A stretch of DNA of 64,000 nt from Nocardia iowensis (GTDB lineage Bacteria > Actinomycetota > Actinomycetes > Mycobacteriales > Mycobacteriaceae): positions 8,742,001-8,806,000 of the forward strand of contig NZ_CP078145.1 of assembly GCF_019222765.1 (NCBI RefSeq), written 5' to 3'. The notes under the pieces are model-generated. The model was not told the origin of the DNA. It did not search any database and saw nothing but the letters and a program-made list of their open reading frames with translations. A program made the position numbers and the translations under genes. This document shows, in pieces, positions 26,201-35,010 of the stretch (positions are counted from its first letter, which is position 1; each line of letters opens with the position of its first letter).

Positions 26201-26965
26201 ATGACGCAGATCCTGAATCCGATGAATCTCGGCGAGAGCGACAATCTTCCGGGGAACAGCTACGCGTACTGCATCGACCTGAACAAGCCGTGGTTCATGC
26301 GCAAGGGCGCGATGATCGCCTACTACGGCGACATGCGGTTCCAGCTGCTCGCCCACGGTTTGCAGGGCGGGCTGCTGCACATGGTCGCGCAACAGTTCTC
26401 GGCGCCGCTGTTCACCGGCGACTACGTCGTTGCCGAGGGGCACGGCAAGCTGATCATCGGCGACCGCGGCTACGACATCAATTCCTATGACCTCGAAGAC
26501 AACGGCAACCTGACCATCCGGGCCGCCAACCTGCTCGCGTTCGAGCCGGGTCTGTCGTTGAACCAGTCCATCGTGCCAGGCTTTCTCACCCTGATCGGCA
26601 CCGGCAAGTTCCTCGCCTCCTCCAATGGCCCGGTCATGTTCGCCGAGCCGCCGCTGCGGGTGGACCCGGAAGCGCTGGTCGGCTGGGCCGATTGTCCCTC
26701 CCCCAGCCATCACTACGACCAGCGCTGGGTCAGCAACTTCCTCGCCGCGGGCGCCGCCCGGTTCGGCGTCAACTCCGGCGAGGAACGGCAATTCGACTTC
26801 ACCGGCGCGGGCACGGTGCTGATCCAATCCAGCGAGAAGGTGCTCAGCGACGCCATGCTGGTACGCACCATCGAGGGTCAGATCCAGAGCGGAATCACGC
26901 CGAGCGGTCTGCAGCGCCTGCAGGGAGTCATCACCCAGCAGTTGGGTGGGCAGCAGGGCTACTGA
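26201..26965 (+). CDS. AIM24-family protein, third of three
   Basis: A 254-residue AIM24 protein. ATG 26201 is 2 bases after the previous stop; GTG 26195 overlaps that stop (GTGA) and is equally likely, adding two residues. The family core includes FMRKGAMIAYYGDMRF, LFTGDYVVAEGHGKLIIGDRG, RVDPEALVGWAD and AGTVLIQSSEKVL. A C-terminal helical tail (VRTIEGQIQSGI ... QLGGQQGY) is specific to this member. Tight spacing across all three genes suggests that the products assemble together. Confidence 0.88.
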   Translation: MTQILNPMNLGESDNLPGNSYAYCIDLNKPWFMRKGAMIAYYGDMRFQLLAHGLQGGLLHMVAQQFSAPLFTGDYVVAEGHGKLIIGDRGYDINSYDLEDNGNLTIRAANLLAFEPGLSLNQSIVPGFLTLIGTGKFLASSNGPVMFAEPPLRVDPEALVGWADCPSPSHHYDQRWVSNFLAAGAARFGVNSGEERQFDFTGAGTVLIQSSEKVLSDAMLVRTIEGQIQSGITPSGLQRLQGVITQQLGGQQGY

Positions 26966-27050
26966 GCGCCGCCGACAAGCGGAGAGACGCGCTCCGATTT
27001 ATGCTACCTTCAGCTAAAGCTAGCCAGCATTCCGGAAGGTGGCCCCAATC

Positions 27051-27965
27051 GTGGCGCAACGTTCGAAGCTGTTCCGCCCCTTGGTAATCGCGGCCGCCGC
27101 CGCAACTGTCGCTGGGCTCGGTACCGCCGTGGCCGCCGCGCAGCCCGGTGCTCAGTACGTCGCACTGGGCAGTTCGTACGCCGCCGGGCCGGGCATCGCG
27201 CCGATCATCGACGCCGGATGTGCTCGCTCCGCGCAGAACTATCCACATCAGCTCGCGACAGCCGCCGGGCTCTCGCTCGTCGACGTCACCTGTTCGGGCG
27301 CGACCACCGCGAACATCCTCGACACCCCGCAGCGACTGCACGACGGACGTTCGGTGCCCGTCCAGCTCGATGCCGTGACCGCGGATACCCGCCTCGTTAC
27401 TGTCACCATCGGCGGCAACGACCTGCGGCTAGTCGGCACGATGATCGCCCAGAGCTGCGGAAACTCGGCCGCCCAAGCCTTTTCGCTGCCCACACCGGCC
27501 GCCGACGCGGTGACCGGCGTGTGCGCGCTTGGCGGCGGCGGAGTCGCCGCACCGTCGGTCGACACCGACTACGGTCGCGTCGAGCAGTCCCTGGTACGCA
27601 TCGCCGATGCGGTGCACGCGAAGGCGCCGGGTGCCAGGGTGCTCTTCGTCGACTACCTGCCCGTGCTCGACCGCGACGCGACGACCTGCGCCGCGGTCCC
27701 ACTTCAGCCGAAGCAGGCGACAGCCGCGCGCGCCGGTTACGACGGATTGCTCGCCGCGACCGCCCGTGCGGCCCGGTCGGCAGGCGCGGACCTCATCCAG
27801 GTACCCGACCAGACGCACACCGCGTGCGCTCCGGACTCCTGGGTCACCGGCTTCACCACCCCCTTCACCAGCAAGCCGGACATCGCCGCCGTGATGGGTT
27901 CCTACCACCCGACCCGCGACGGAATGACCGCCGTCGCCGAGCAAATCGCTACCCGCATCGGGTAG
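27051..27965 (+). CDS. Secreted SGNH/GDSL-type lipase or esterase
   Basis: About 304 residues with a Sec signal peptide (LVIAAAAATVAGLGTAVAAA, cleaved near residue 30). The SGNH blocks are YVALGSSYAAGPG (catalytic Ser42 in a GSSY variant of GDSY), CSGATT, TIGGNDLRL and GSYHPTRDGM (catalytic His). Six or so cysteines suggest disulphides, as in actinomycete SGNH lipases. GTG 27051 has GGAAGG 11 bases upstream; GTG 27039 is the alternative. It hydrolyses ester-linked lipids or glycans outside the cell; the exact substrate is unknown. A weak hairpin at 27983-28005 may end transcription. Confidence 0.88.
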   Translation: MAQRSKLFRPLVIAAAAATVAGLGTAVAAAQPGAQYVALGSSYAAGPGIAPIIDAGCARSAQNYPHQLATAAGLSLVDVTCSGATTANILDTPQRLHDGRSVPVQLDAVTADTRLVTVTIGGNDLRLVGTMIAQSCGNSAAQAFSLPTPAADAVTGVCALGGGGVAAPSVDTDYGRVEQSLVRIADAVHAKAPGARVLFVDYLPVLDRDATTCAAVPLQPKQATAARAGYDGLLAATARAARSAGADLIQVPDQTHTACAPDSWVTGFTTPFTSKPDIAAVMGSYHPTRDGMTAVAEQIATRIG

Positions 27966-27982
27966 CCCGGCGACACCCCCTT

Positions 27983-28005
27983 GGTCTGTTGGAACCCCAC
28001 AGACC
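27983..28005 (+). terminator. Possible terminator after SGNH hydrolase
   Basis: GGTCTGT (27983-27989) pairs with ACAGACC (27999-28005) across a 9-base loop, just after the stop. The tail is only CTTCC, so termination is uncertain. Confidence 0.4.
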
Positions 28006-28083
28006 CTTCCTACCTACAGACCATCTACCCCCTGTGAGGTGTGCACAACTTTTGTGGGGGAGGCGGGAATCATCTGGCGAGTC

Positions 28084-29017
28084 CTAGCCTGCGCTGTTGG
28101 TCCGGGCCGCCCATCCGTCGCGGAGGATCGTGTCGATATCGGATGTTGTGGCTTTCCAGTGCAATTCGCGGTGGGCGCGGTCGCTGTTGCTGACCAGCTG
28201 TGGCGGCTCCGGTGCCGCTGGGCGATGCTCGACGGGGATGCGGCGGCCGGTCATCCGGGCAGCCGCGGCCACGAGTTCGGCGACGCTGGTGCCGCGTTCG
28301 CTGCCGATGTTGTATCGGCGGCACCCGCCAGGGTCGGGCAGGTGCGTCATCGCGGCCACGAAAGCTGCTGCGGCGTCATCGATGTGCACGTAGTCGCGGA
28401 CGGCGGTGCCGTCACCGTTGATCGCCAGGCAGGGAGCGGCACCCCCCGCTACGGAGAGGATGCGCGGCACGATCCTGGTCGGATCCGGGTCGGCACCGCG
28501 CGATGTTGAACAGCCGCAGGACAACAGCCGCGAGGTCGCCGGTCGCCGCCTGTGTGGCGATCACCGATTCGGCGGCCTGTTTGCTTGCCGCGTATGGGTG
28601 GGGCGGATTGTCCGGCAGATCCTCCGACATCGGCTGCCGTTGCGGCGTGCCGTAAATCGACGCGGTGGACGCGAAGACCAGGCCGCGCACCCGCGTCTCG
28701 GCCATCGCTCGTAGCAGCGAGACCGTGCCGCCGACATTGACCTCGAAGAAGCGCAGTGGGTCGGCGAAGGATTCGCGAACGCGGGTGATCCCGGCCAAGT
28801 GACACACCACGTCCCGGTCCCGGACCGCCGCGGTCAGCGCGTCGGTGTCGAGCAGGTCGGCGGTCCGAACCGGCAGCCCCGCCGGAACCCTCATTCGCTC
28901 CCGATGCACCAGTCCGACCACATCATGACCATGGGACCGCAGCAGCTCGGCAGCAGCGCCGCCGACATATCCGTTCGCCCCTGTCACCAGTACCCGCACC
29001 CGAGCATTGTCGGTCAC
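28084..29017 (-). pseudogene. NAD-dependent nucleotide-sugar epimerase/dehydratase, frameshifted
   Basis: This is an extended-SDR protein split between two frames. The first part starts with ATG 29017, has the Rossmann motif VLVTGANGYVGG and the catalytic region FASTASIYG ... YAASK, and reads through to VVLRLFNIA near 28505. From there the family consensus (GGADPDPTRIVPRIL) continues in another frame down to 28084, through VRDYVHIDDAAAAF and YNIGSERGTSV. A single extra base in the GCGCGG run near 28496-28501 explains the shift. Either the gene is inactive or the base is a sequencing error. Before the shift it would have been a GalE/RmlB-like enzyme. It follows the HAD phosphatase gene of the Ter operon by 63 bases. 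Confidence 0.85.
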
Positions 29018-29080
29018 CGGCAGATGCCCGGCGGCGGCGGTCAGTTGTCGCTGGCGAATGCCCCAGCACCGTCGAAGGGC

Positions 29081-29926
29081 CTAGGCAGCGGACTGCGGTG
29101 AGCCCTTGATGAACCAGTTGATGATTTCCTCGCCCGCGAGGATGCCGGTGGCACGGGTAATGGTGAGGTTGGGGTGGGTCCAGTTCAGGTGTTCCAGTTC
29201 GCCGTGTCGTGGGCGGATGGCGTAGTCGGCGGCGCGCAGCATCTCGGCGTCGAGGGCGCCGTCACCGGCCGCGAAGGTCCTTGCCTCGGCGTCGAGTTCG
29301 CCGGATTCGAGGAGGCGGCGGCGGACCTCGGCCACGGCATGGCTCTTGCAGACGACATCGGGCATCGAATAGATCTTGCGGCCCTGCTGGGAGGCGGACC
29401 AGCCGCGCACACGGCACCAGGCATCCCATTCGGCCAGGAAGCCGTCGGGGACTTCCTTGGGGCGCACGACCAGGTAGCAGAAGAGGTCGTCGGCCTCGCG
29501 GAATTTGGTGACCCACGAATCGTCGATCCGGGTGCGGAGTTCGGCGGTGACCTCGGACAGGGTCGCGCCACCCGCGCGGACCTTGGCGTCAATGTCGATG
29601 CGCCAGCGCAGATCGGGGACACCGTCGACGAGGATGTTGCCACCGTTGCTGGTGATGGCGTAACGCCATGGAGCCCCGGGCAGTTGGATGCGCGCGAACT
29701 GCTTGATGGTCCGCGTGGTGGTCGGAATGACGGCGGCGGGCTCGGTGAGCGACTGCATGCGCAGGGCCGCCGCCGTCGTCATGAACGACAGCGGCGCGCC
29801 CTCGAGATGTTCCACGCAGACGGTCGGTACGTCGGAATTCGCGCTGAAGGCGTTGCGCGAGTAGATCATTGTTCGGTCCAGGTCGGTGGCGATCAGCGTT
29901 TGTCTTCGGGGTCTTCGGAGCTCCAT
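29081..29926 (-). CDS. HAD-superfamily hydrolase of the Ter operon
   Basis: About 281 residues of the haloacid dehalogenase fold. Motif I is LIATDLDRTMIYS (nucleophile Asp, DLDRT form), motif II is around AITSNGG, and the later part has KSHAVAEVRRRL and FAAGDGALDAEMLRAADYAI (motif IV acidic residues). It probably removes phosphate from a sugar- or nucleoside-phosphate. ATG 29926 overlaps the upstream phosphoribosyltransferase stop by one base (TGATG), so the genes are coupled. This family of HAD enzyme is part of the Ter-linked biosynthetic set described by Anantharaman and co-workers. The longer open frame upstream is a shadow of the PRTase gene. Confidence 0.9.
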   Translation of the reverse strand: MELRRPRRQTLIATDLDRTMIYSRNAFSANSDVPTVCVEHLEGAPLSFMTTAAALRMQSLTEPAAVIPTTTRTIKQFARIQLPGAPWRYAITSNGGNILVDGVPDLRWRIDIDAKVRAGGATLSEVTAELRTRIDDSWVTKFREADDLFCYLVVRPKEVPDGFLAEWDAWCRVRGWSASQQGRKIYSMPDVVCKSHAVAEVRRRLLESGELDAEARTFAAGDGALDAEMLRAADYAIRPRHGELEHLNWTHPNLTITRATGILAGEEIINWFIKGSPQSAA

Positions 29927-32424
29927 CACTGCTGCTGCACGTCCTTGATCAGTCCCATACACGAGTAGGCCAGGTCGGGCACGACCTCGACCGGCACGCC
30001 GCGGGCCGCGGCGAGCATGCGAATGTGCGCGTGTTCGGGTGCGTCGGGCTCCCGGACCAGCACCAACCACGGCAGCCGCCGCAACAGCACCCGGGTGGTC
30101 TCGCCGACCCCCGGCTTCACGAAATTCACCGTGGCGATGCCGTATTCGGCACGCACCTGCTCGACGGAGGCCCAGCCGGTCCAAGTGGGCGTACGATCGC
30201 CGGCTCGGACTGTGGCGACTTCCGCGGGCACCCGATCGCGGACGACCTCGAATGCGGCACTCACCGTGTCGAGCAGGCGCAACGAGACATCGTCGCCGGA
30301 CAGCTCGCGATAGTACTTGGCGCCGTGGAACTCTCCTGGCCCGATCAGCCTGTCGTTCAGCACCGTGCGGGAAACCAGGCCGGACACGGTGGAGTTCAGG
30401 CAGGCCGAGGCGATGAGGAAGTCGTCGCGCGTGCCATAGGTGCGCACACAATGCCCGGGGTCGGCGAGCACGGCCAGCTCGCCGTTGAACCGGGCACCGC
30501 CCGCCGCGTGATACGCGTCGAGTGCCTCGGTGAGCTCCCGAGTGATCGCGCCCTTGCCGGTCCAGCCGTCCACGAACACGATCGAGGCTGGATCATGGTG
30601 CTGCGCCAGGTAGTCCAGCGCTACCGCATCGATGCCCCGGTCACGCACGATCGACACCGCGTAGTGCGGAACGTCGAGACTCGGCAGTCCGGCAGCGCGC
30701 TCGGACCGCAACCACCGGCGCATGAGAATCCCGATCGGCGTTCCCGCCCGCGCCAGCGACACCAACACGATGTCGTTGCCACGTTCCGCCACAACAAGTT
30801 CCGCGACGGTCGCCACAGCGAGTGCCAGCCGCTCGGCACTGTCGGCGAGCACCTCGTCGAACAGCGAACGGTAGGCGGCGTCCGGCTGGTACTCGATCGG
30901 CAGCGACTCCGCGTAGTGTGCGGCTCCGGACTGGATCCGGTGCTCCCGGTCGGCCACATCGGCTTCGAGGTCGACGTCGGACAGGTCCTTGAGCAGCCAG
31001 GAAACTTCCTCCGCCGCATACGAACCGAACTCGGGACCGTGCAGAGGCGCGAGCAGCGACCGGGCGGTTGCGCTGCGCGCGGCGTGCAGCAGCCGCGGAT
31101 CGGCGCCGGGCAAAACCGCCACCAGCACATCCGAACCCGAGGCTGTCAGCACATCGACGAGCCCACCGGCCGCGACAAGTTCTTCGGTGTCGGCCGGTGG
31201 ATCGATGACGACGACCAGCACCGGATCACCCATTGCGTCAGCCGAATACGCTTGCTCGGCAGCGCCGGAGAATTCCGCCGCCCAGTGTGCGTTGTACAGA
31301 TAGCGCGGTTGGTCCTGGCCGGTTTCCGGTGCGGTGAAACAGAATCCACGACGTAACGGATATCCGGGCTCATCCAGCACGTAGGCCGGTGACCGCGTGG
31401 TGGTCTGGTACCGAGTAGGCGTGCCGGACTCGGCCAACCCCGCCGCCAGCCGCAGCGGCAGATACATCAGTTCCTCGTGGCCGAGCACGATGACGGGCCT
31501 ACCGGGAAATTCCAGCTCCAGCCGCGTCCGCAGCACCTCGTCGGCGGCGGCGACGGCCGCGTCGAATGCGCTGACATCCGAACGCAGTATGCCGTGCCTG
31601 CCCCCTTCCGGCACCGAAGCAGGCCAGGGCAATTCCAGGCGAGTGCACGAACCACGCTGCGCGGCAACCGGATTCAGCTCGGGTTCCGGCAAGCTCGCGA
31701 CCGCATCGACCAGTCCGTCCGGCAGTACGGTGTGTCCCGAGGCCAAACAGACGGTGTCGATGCTGACGCCGATCTCGGCCGCCGCCTTGTCGAAGGCGAT
31801 GCGATCCGCCTCGACCCGCATATCCACGAGCGAAGCCAGCACGTACTGCGAGCGCGGCGAGAACGCGTGCAATGCCCGGATCGCGTCGAGCGCGGTGGCG
31901 CCGGTGGAGATTTCGTCGTCGACCAGCACCAGCGGGAGATCGTTGACGAAGATTTCGGCGGGCATGGGTTGCAGCTGATGCGAGGTGGCGTGCGAATGCC
32001 CCTCCTCGAAGCCCGTGAGGGTCTCCGCCTCGGCGACGTCCCGCCGCGTCGAATGCAGGTAGCCCACCGCGCCGATCCGGGCCGCCACGCAATGTCCTAT
32101 CCCCGTGGCGGTTTCGGCGAAGCCAAGGACGAGCGCTTCGCGGTCACCGAGCACGTCCCGCACCAGGTCACCGAGCCGGTTCCCGCCGTCCAGCACGACA
32201 AGGGGATCGGTCGGCAGATGCTTACCGAGCACCGTGGAGACCAACAGATGCGCGCGCCGCGGATTACGCCGCAGGCCCGGCTGGATCAATTCCGCGATCG
32301 CCAGCTCCGCGGGCAGCGCGCTGACCGGCCGACCATCCACCGTGCCGTAGGACTCCGCGTGTTCCAATCGAAGACCGAGAGTTTTTGTTGCCCAAGGAAT
32401 TCCCAATAATTCGAGCGCACTCAT
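29926..32424 (-). CDS. Fused double phosphoribosyltransferase (PRTase-TRSP plus StiP/PRTase-PELOTA)
   Basis: An 832-residue fusion of two enzymes that are often separate. The N-terminal half has a PRPP-binding loop LPLVLVDDEISTGATALD (about residues 165-182) and then the TRSP-like part, RHGILRSDVSAFD to HEELMYLPLRLA. The C-terminal half carries a second PRTase-type loop, SIVFVDGWTGKGAITREL, with VLVSLARAGTPIGIL. A PELOTA-type RNA-binding-like end (ATVNFVKPGVGETTRVLLRRLPWLVLV) follows. Such pairs are predicted to make a nucleoside-like metabolite in Ter stress systems. Some databases label the second half StiP cysteine protease; the PRPP-like loop argues for PRTase. It overlaps both neighbours (4 bases and 1 base) in the operon. 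Confidence 0.88.
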   Translation of the reverse strand: MSALELLGIPWATKTLGLRLEHAESYGTVDGRPVSALPAELAIAELIQPGLRRNPRRAHLLVSTVLGKHLPTDPLVVLDGGNRLGDLVRDVLGDREALVLGFAETATGIGHCVAARIGAVGYLHSTRRDVAEAETLTGFEEGHSHATSHQLQPMPAEIFVNDLPLVLVDDEISTGATALDAIRALHAFSPRSQYVLASLVDMRVEADRIAFDKAAAEIGVSIDTVCLASGHTVLPDGLVDAVASLPEPELNPVAAQRGSCTRLELPWPASVPEGGRHGILRSDVSAFDAAVAAADEVLRTRLELEFPGRPVIVLGHEELMYLPLRLAAGLAESGTPTRYQTTTRSPAYVLDEPGYPLRRGFCFTAPETGQDQPRYLYNAHWAAEFSGAAEQAYSADAMGDPVLVVVIDPPADTEELVAAGGLVDVLTASGSDVLVAVLPGADPRLLHAARSATARSLLAPLHGPEFGSYAAEEVSWLLKDLSDVDLEADVADREHRIQSGAAHYAESLPIEYQPDAAYRSLFDEVLADSAERLALAVATVAELVVAERGNDIVLVSLARAGTPIGILMRRWLRSERAAGLPSLDVPHYAVSIVRDRGIDAVALDYLAQHHDPASIVFVDGWTGKGAITRELTEALDAYHAAGGARFNGELAVLADPGHCVRTYGTRDDFLIASACLNSTVSGLVSRTVLNDRLIGPGEFHGAKYYRELSGDDVSLRLLDTVSAAFEVVRDRVPAEVATVRAGDRTPTWTGWASVEQVRAEYGIATVNFVKPGVGETTRVLLRRLPWLVLVREPDAPEHAHIRMLAAARGVPVEVVPDLAYSCMGLIKDVQQQ

Positions 32425-33635
32425 ACAGTGACCAACGCTGTCAGCAAATCCACGAACGAAACTCCCTTATTGGCCACACCGAACACCCGCGCCCGCAACA
32501 ATGTCTGCCGCGCCCAACTACGGTGCGGGCGCATCTCATTCATCTTGTTCCGATATCCGGACGCCGCGACGCCGCCGACATCGACCTGCAAAATATCCAA
32601 CGCATCCGAGTACTCCTCGTGCGTCACCACCGACAACGCGTGCACCGCCGCCACATGCGACGGATGGATCACCGTTTTGCCCTGGATCCCATTGGCCCGG
32701 TCCAGGGTGATCTCCCGCAACAACCCGTCCAGGTCCCGGCTGACCAGGTATTGCCGGAACGGCACCGCATCGGATTCCTCGAACGGCGCGGTGCGCAGTA
32801 ACGGCCGGAACATCCGCTCGTGATCGGCGAAGTACTCCCAGACCGGCCCGGTGATCACGAACCCGGTCCCATCCGCGCGGCCGAGGTAGTTCACGATGTC
32901 GGCGATGACATCGGCGACCACCCGCACGTCGTAGATGGTCAGATCCCGGTCGCGCCGGATGCCGAACGTCGAGCACATGTCGGTCGCCCCGACCCGCACC
33001 GCGAGCACCCGCTCCCGATGCTCGGCCAGCAGCTCCGCGATCTGTGTCAGTTCCTGATCCCGGGTCTGCCGGTGCACCAAACCCGCCGATTCGAGTACCG
33101 GCATCCCGTAGATTGGCCGGCCGAGCCGCTGCACCGCGGCGCTCAACGCGTCCAGATACTTCGGCCCCGTCGTGCTGTCGAACTTGGGAAAGACGAACCC
33201 GGTCAACACCGACGCACCGGCCCCCAACTGCTCGACGATCTCGGTGATCGTGTCCGCGTCCCGCACCCGAACGAACAGCAGCGGATTCGAATCCCCGTTG
33301 ACCGCAAGCAGGTTCAGCGCCGCCACTGTCTGCCGCTTGGCCGACTCGACCTCGTCATCGGCGACCGCGTCCTCGAGATCGATCACCATCGAGCACACCC
33401 CGCGCTCGGCGCGTTTGCTGATGGTCTGGGCGAGATCCGGCCGAGTCGCCGGGGCGTACAACGTCGCACCGAGTCCGATCGCCAAAAGTTCTCGATCGGT
33501 GTAATCGTCGCCGAACGGCTCCGGCTCGCGGTGAAAAAGATCCCGTGCCTCCGGACCGTGCAGCTGCCGGAAATGGCGCAGCGGCATTCGCTTCCGCAGG
33601 GAAACCTCCCGCTGGACGGCGATGCCTGCGGTCAT
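32421..33635 (-). CDS. HpcH/CitE-like TIM-barrel C-C bond lyase of the Ter operon
   Basis: A 404-residue TIM-barrel protein of the citrate lyase beta/HpcH aldolase superfamily. The metal-binding acidic block is VCSMVIDLEDAVADDEVESAK; FVFPKFDSTTGP and IYGMPVLESAGLV follow; a typical lyase end motif is GIQGKTVIHPSHVAAVHAL. It probably forms or breaks a carbon-carbon bond in a sugar-derived precursor. Its stop overlaps the start of the double PRTase by 4 bases (ATGA). The coiled-coil gene upstream ends 13 bases before its start. Gene content matches published Ter-linked clusters. The exact substrate is unknown. Confidence 0.9.
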   Translation of the reverse strand: MTAGIAVQREVSLRKRMPLRHFRQLHGPEARDLFHREPEPFGDDYTDRELLAIGLGATLYAPATRPDLAQTISKRAERGVCSMVIDLEDAVADDEVESAKRQTVAALNLLAVNGDSNPLLFVRVRDADTITEIVEQLGAGASVLTGFVFPKFDSTTGPKYLDALSAAVQRLGRPIYGMPVLESAGLVHRQTRDQELTQIAELLAEHRERVLAVRVGATDMCSTFGIRRDRDLTIYDVRVVADVIADIVNYLGRADGTGFVITGPVWEYFADHERMFRPLLRTAPFEESDAVPFRQYLVSRDLDGLLREITLDRANGIQGKTVIHPSHVAAVHALSVVTHEEYSDALDILQVDVGGVAASGYRNKMNEMRPHRSWARQTLLRARVFGVANKGVSFVDLLTALVTV

Positions 33636-33648
33636 CGTTATCCCACCC

Positions 33649-34866
33649 TCATTCTCGTCGTGGTCCTGCTTGTTTTCTCATTCGATCCACTACCCCGGCT
33701 ATGAAGGCGGTGATGGTGTCCAGCTCCGTCACATAGGCCCAGTAGTCGGGGTGCCGCCCCGTCAGTGTTTCGCTGATTCGGTCGATCCGTGCGGCCTGCG
33801 CGTCGAGCACAGACCCCCATTCGGTGACGAGCCCGCGACTCACCGCGAGCATTTGCGCGTCCCGCAGCCGAAATCGTACGGCCTTGGCCTTGCCTTGCGG
33901 GTCGGACCGGACTTCACGCAACAGGGTGAGCCGTTTGGTGACGGCCTCGACCAGCTGCTCGGCTTCGGTGAGATACCCGCGGGCGGATGTGGTCAGATCA
34001 AGTGCAATCTCCGGGTCGTTCTCCGCGGCCGCCGCACGCGCCCGGGCCAGGGCGGCATCCGCGGCGTCGATGGCTCGCTGGCTTTCCCGGCCATTGTCGG
34101 TCAGATCCGCCGAACTCGCAGCGCTGAACTCGCGCAGCAACGCCGAGTAGGCAGGCGCGAGACCCTCGGCCTTGGTCCGGGCCGCGGCGAGCCGGGTGGT
34201 CACCGAGGCGATGGCGGTCTTCGCGGCGCCGGCCCGGGATGGCGCCTGCGCCAACGCATCCGCCAGTCTCTTCGTCGCCGCCTCCAGCCGATTCGCGGCA
34301 TCGCGCACCGTCGCGGCGGACGCGCCGGAACCAGCGGCTTCCAGTGTGAGCAGCGCCTCATCCACGGCCGCGGTCTGTTCGCGCACCGAGGGGTAATTCG
34401 CGTACTCGGATGTCGCCGCCTGACCACGCACCCGCGCCGCGGCGATCTTCACCTGCTCGGCCAGCTGCGGCACCGCGCCGAGGACGGCGACCGCGTTCTC
34501 CAGCTGTGCCTGATTGCCGCGGTAGAACTCGTCGACGGCGCGGGCCGCTTCGGTCAGTTGCCTGGTCACCGTTTCGGCCTGCTGCGGGCCCTGCGGCAGC
34601 GCGGTCCCGTCGCGTTCGGCCTGCTCGAGCTGCTCGGTCATGGTCACATACGCGGCCGCCGCGTCGTAGCAGCGGCTGCGCACCGGCTCCCAGGCCGCGG
34701 CCAGCCGCCGGTCCGGGAACACCTGCTCGGCCGCGTGCACCGCCGCTTCGGCGGCGCTCTGACGGCTGTCCATATCGAGGAACGCGGATGCCAGCGACTG
34801 CCTCGCCTGTTCGATCCACTGGTTGTTCCCCGATGACCGGAACCATCCCCGCCTACGACCTACCAC
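33649..34866 (-). CDS. Ala-rich coiled-coil protein, first gene of Ter operon
   Basis: A 405-residue cytoplasmic protein, almost entirely alpha-helical with Ala/Glu/Arg-rich heptads, for example AAEAAVHAAEQVFPDRRLAAAW and ALARARAAAAENDPEIALDL. I recognise no enzyme motif. GTG 34866 is the only early start. It is divergent from the terD gene at 35011 with 144 bases between them. As the first gene of a run coding lyase, double PRTase and HAD enzyme, it may be a scaffold or a membrane-stress sensor partner, as the long coiled-coil proteins of Ter clusters are thought to be. That role is inferred from context only. Confidence 0.82.
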   Translation of the reverse strand: MVGRRRGWFRSSGNNQWIEQARQSLASAFLDMDSRQSAAEAAVHAAEQVFPDRRLAAAWEPVRSRCYDAAAAYVTMTEQLEQAERDGTALPQGPQQAETVTRQLTEAARAVDEFYRGNQAQLENAVAVLGAVPQLAEQVKIAAARVRGQAATSEYANYPSVREQTAAVDEALLTLEAAGSGASAATVRDAANRLEAATKRLADALAQAPSRAGAAKTAIASVTTRLAAARTKAEGLAPAYSALLREFSAASSADLTDNGRESQRAIDAADAALARARAAAAENDPEIALDLTTSARGYLTEAEQLVEAVTKRLTLLREVRSDPQGKAKAVRFRLRDAQMLAVSRGLVTEWGSVLDAQAARIDRISETLTGRHPDYWAYVTELDTITAFIAGVVDRMRKQAGPRRE

Positions 34867-35010
34867 GCCCCGATCTTAGAGATCTCCCGTGTTCACCGAG
34901 GGTTCTGCGGGTTCCTACGCAAGTTCGCGGAAACCTACTACTGTCGTAAGGCGTACCCGGCGATTCGGACATGCTGGGAACCAATGACCTCTATTGAAAG
35001 GGAATCCCGC

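Noticed and set aside
30000..32424. Annotating the PRTase C-terminal half as a cysteine protease (StiP)
   Set aside because: The stretch VFVDGWTGKGAITREL looks like a PRPP-binding loop and the context is a biosynthetic operon; a Cys-His protease motif was not convincing.
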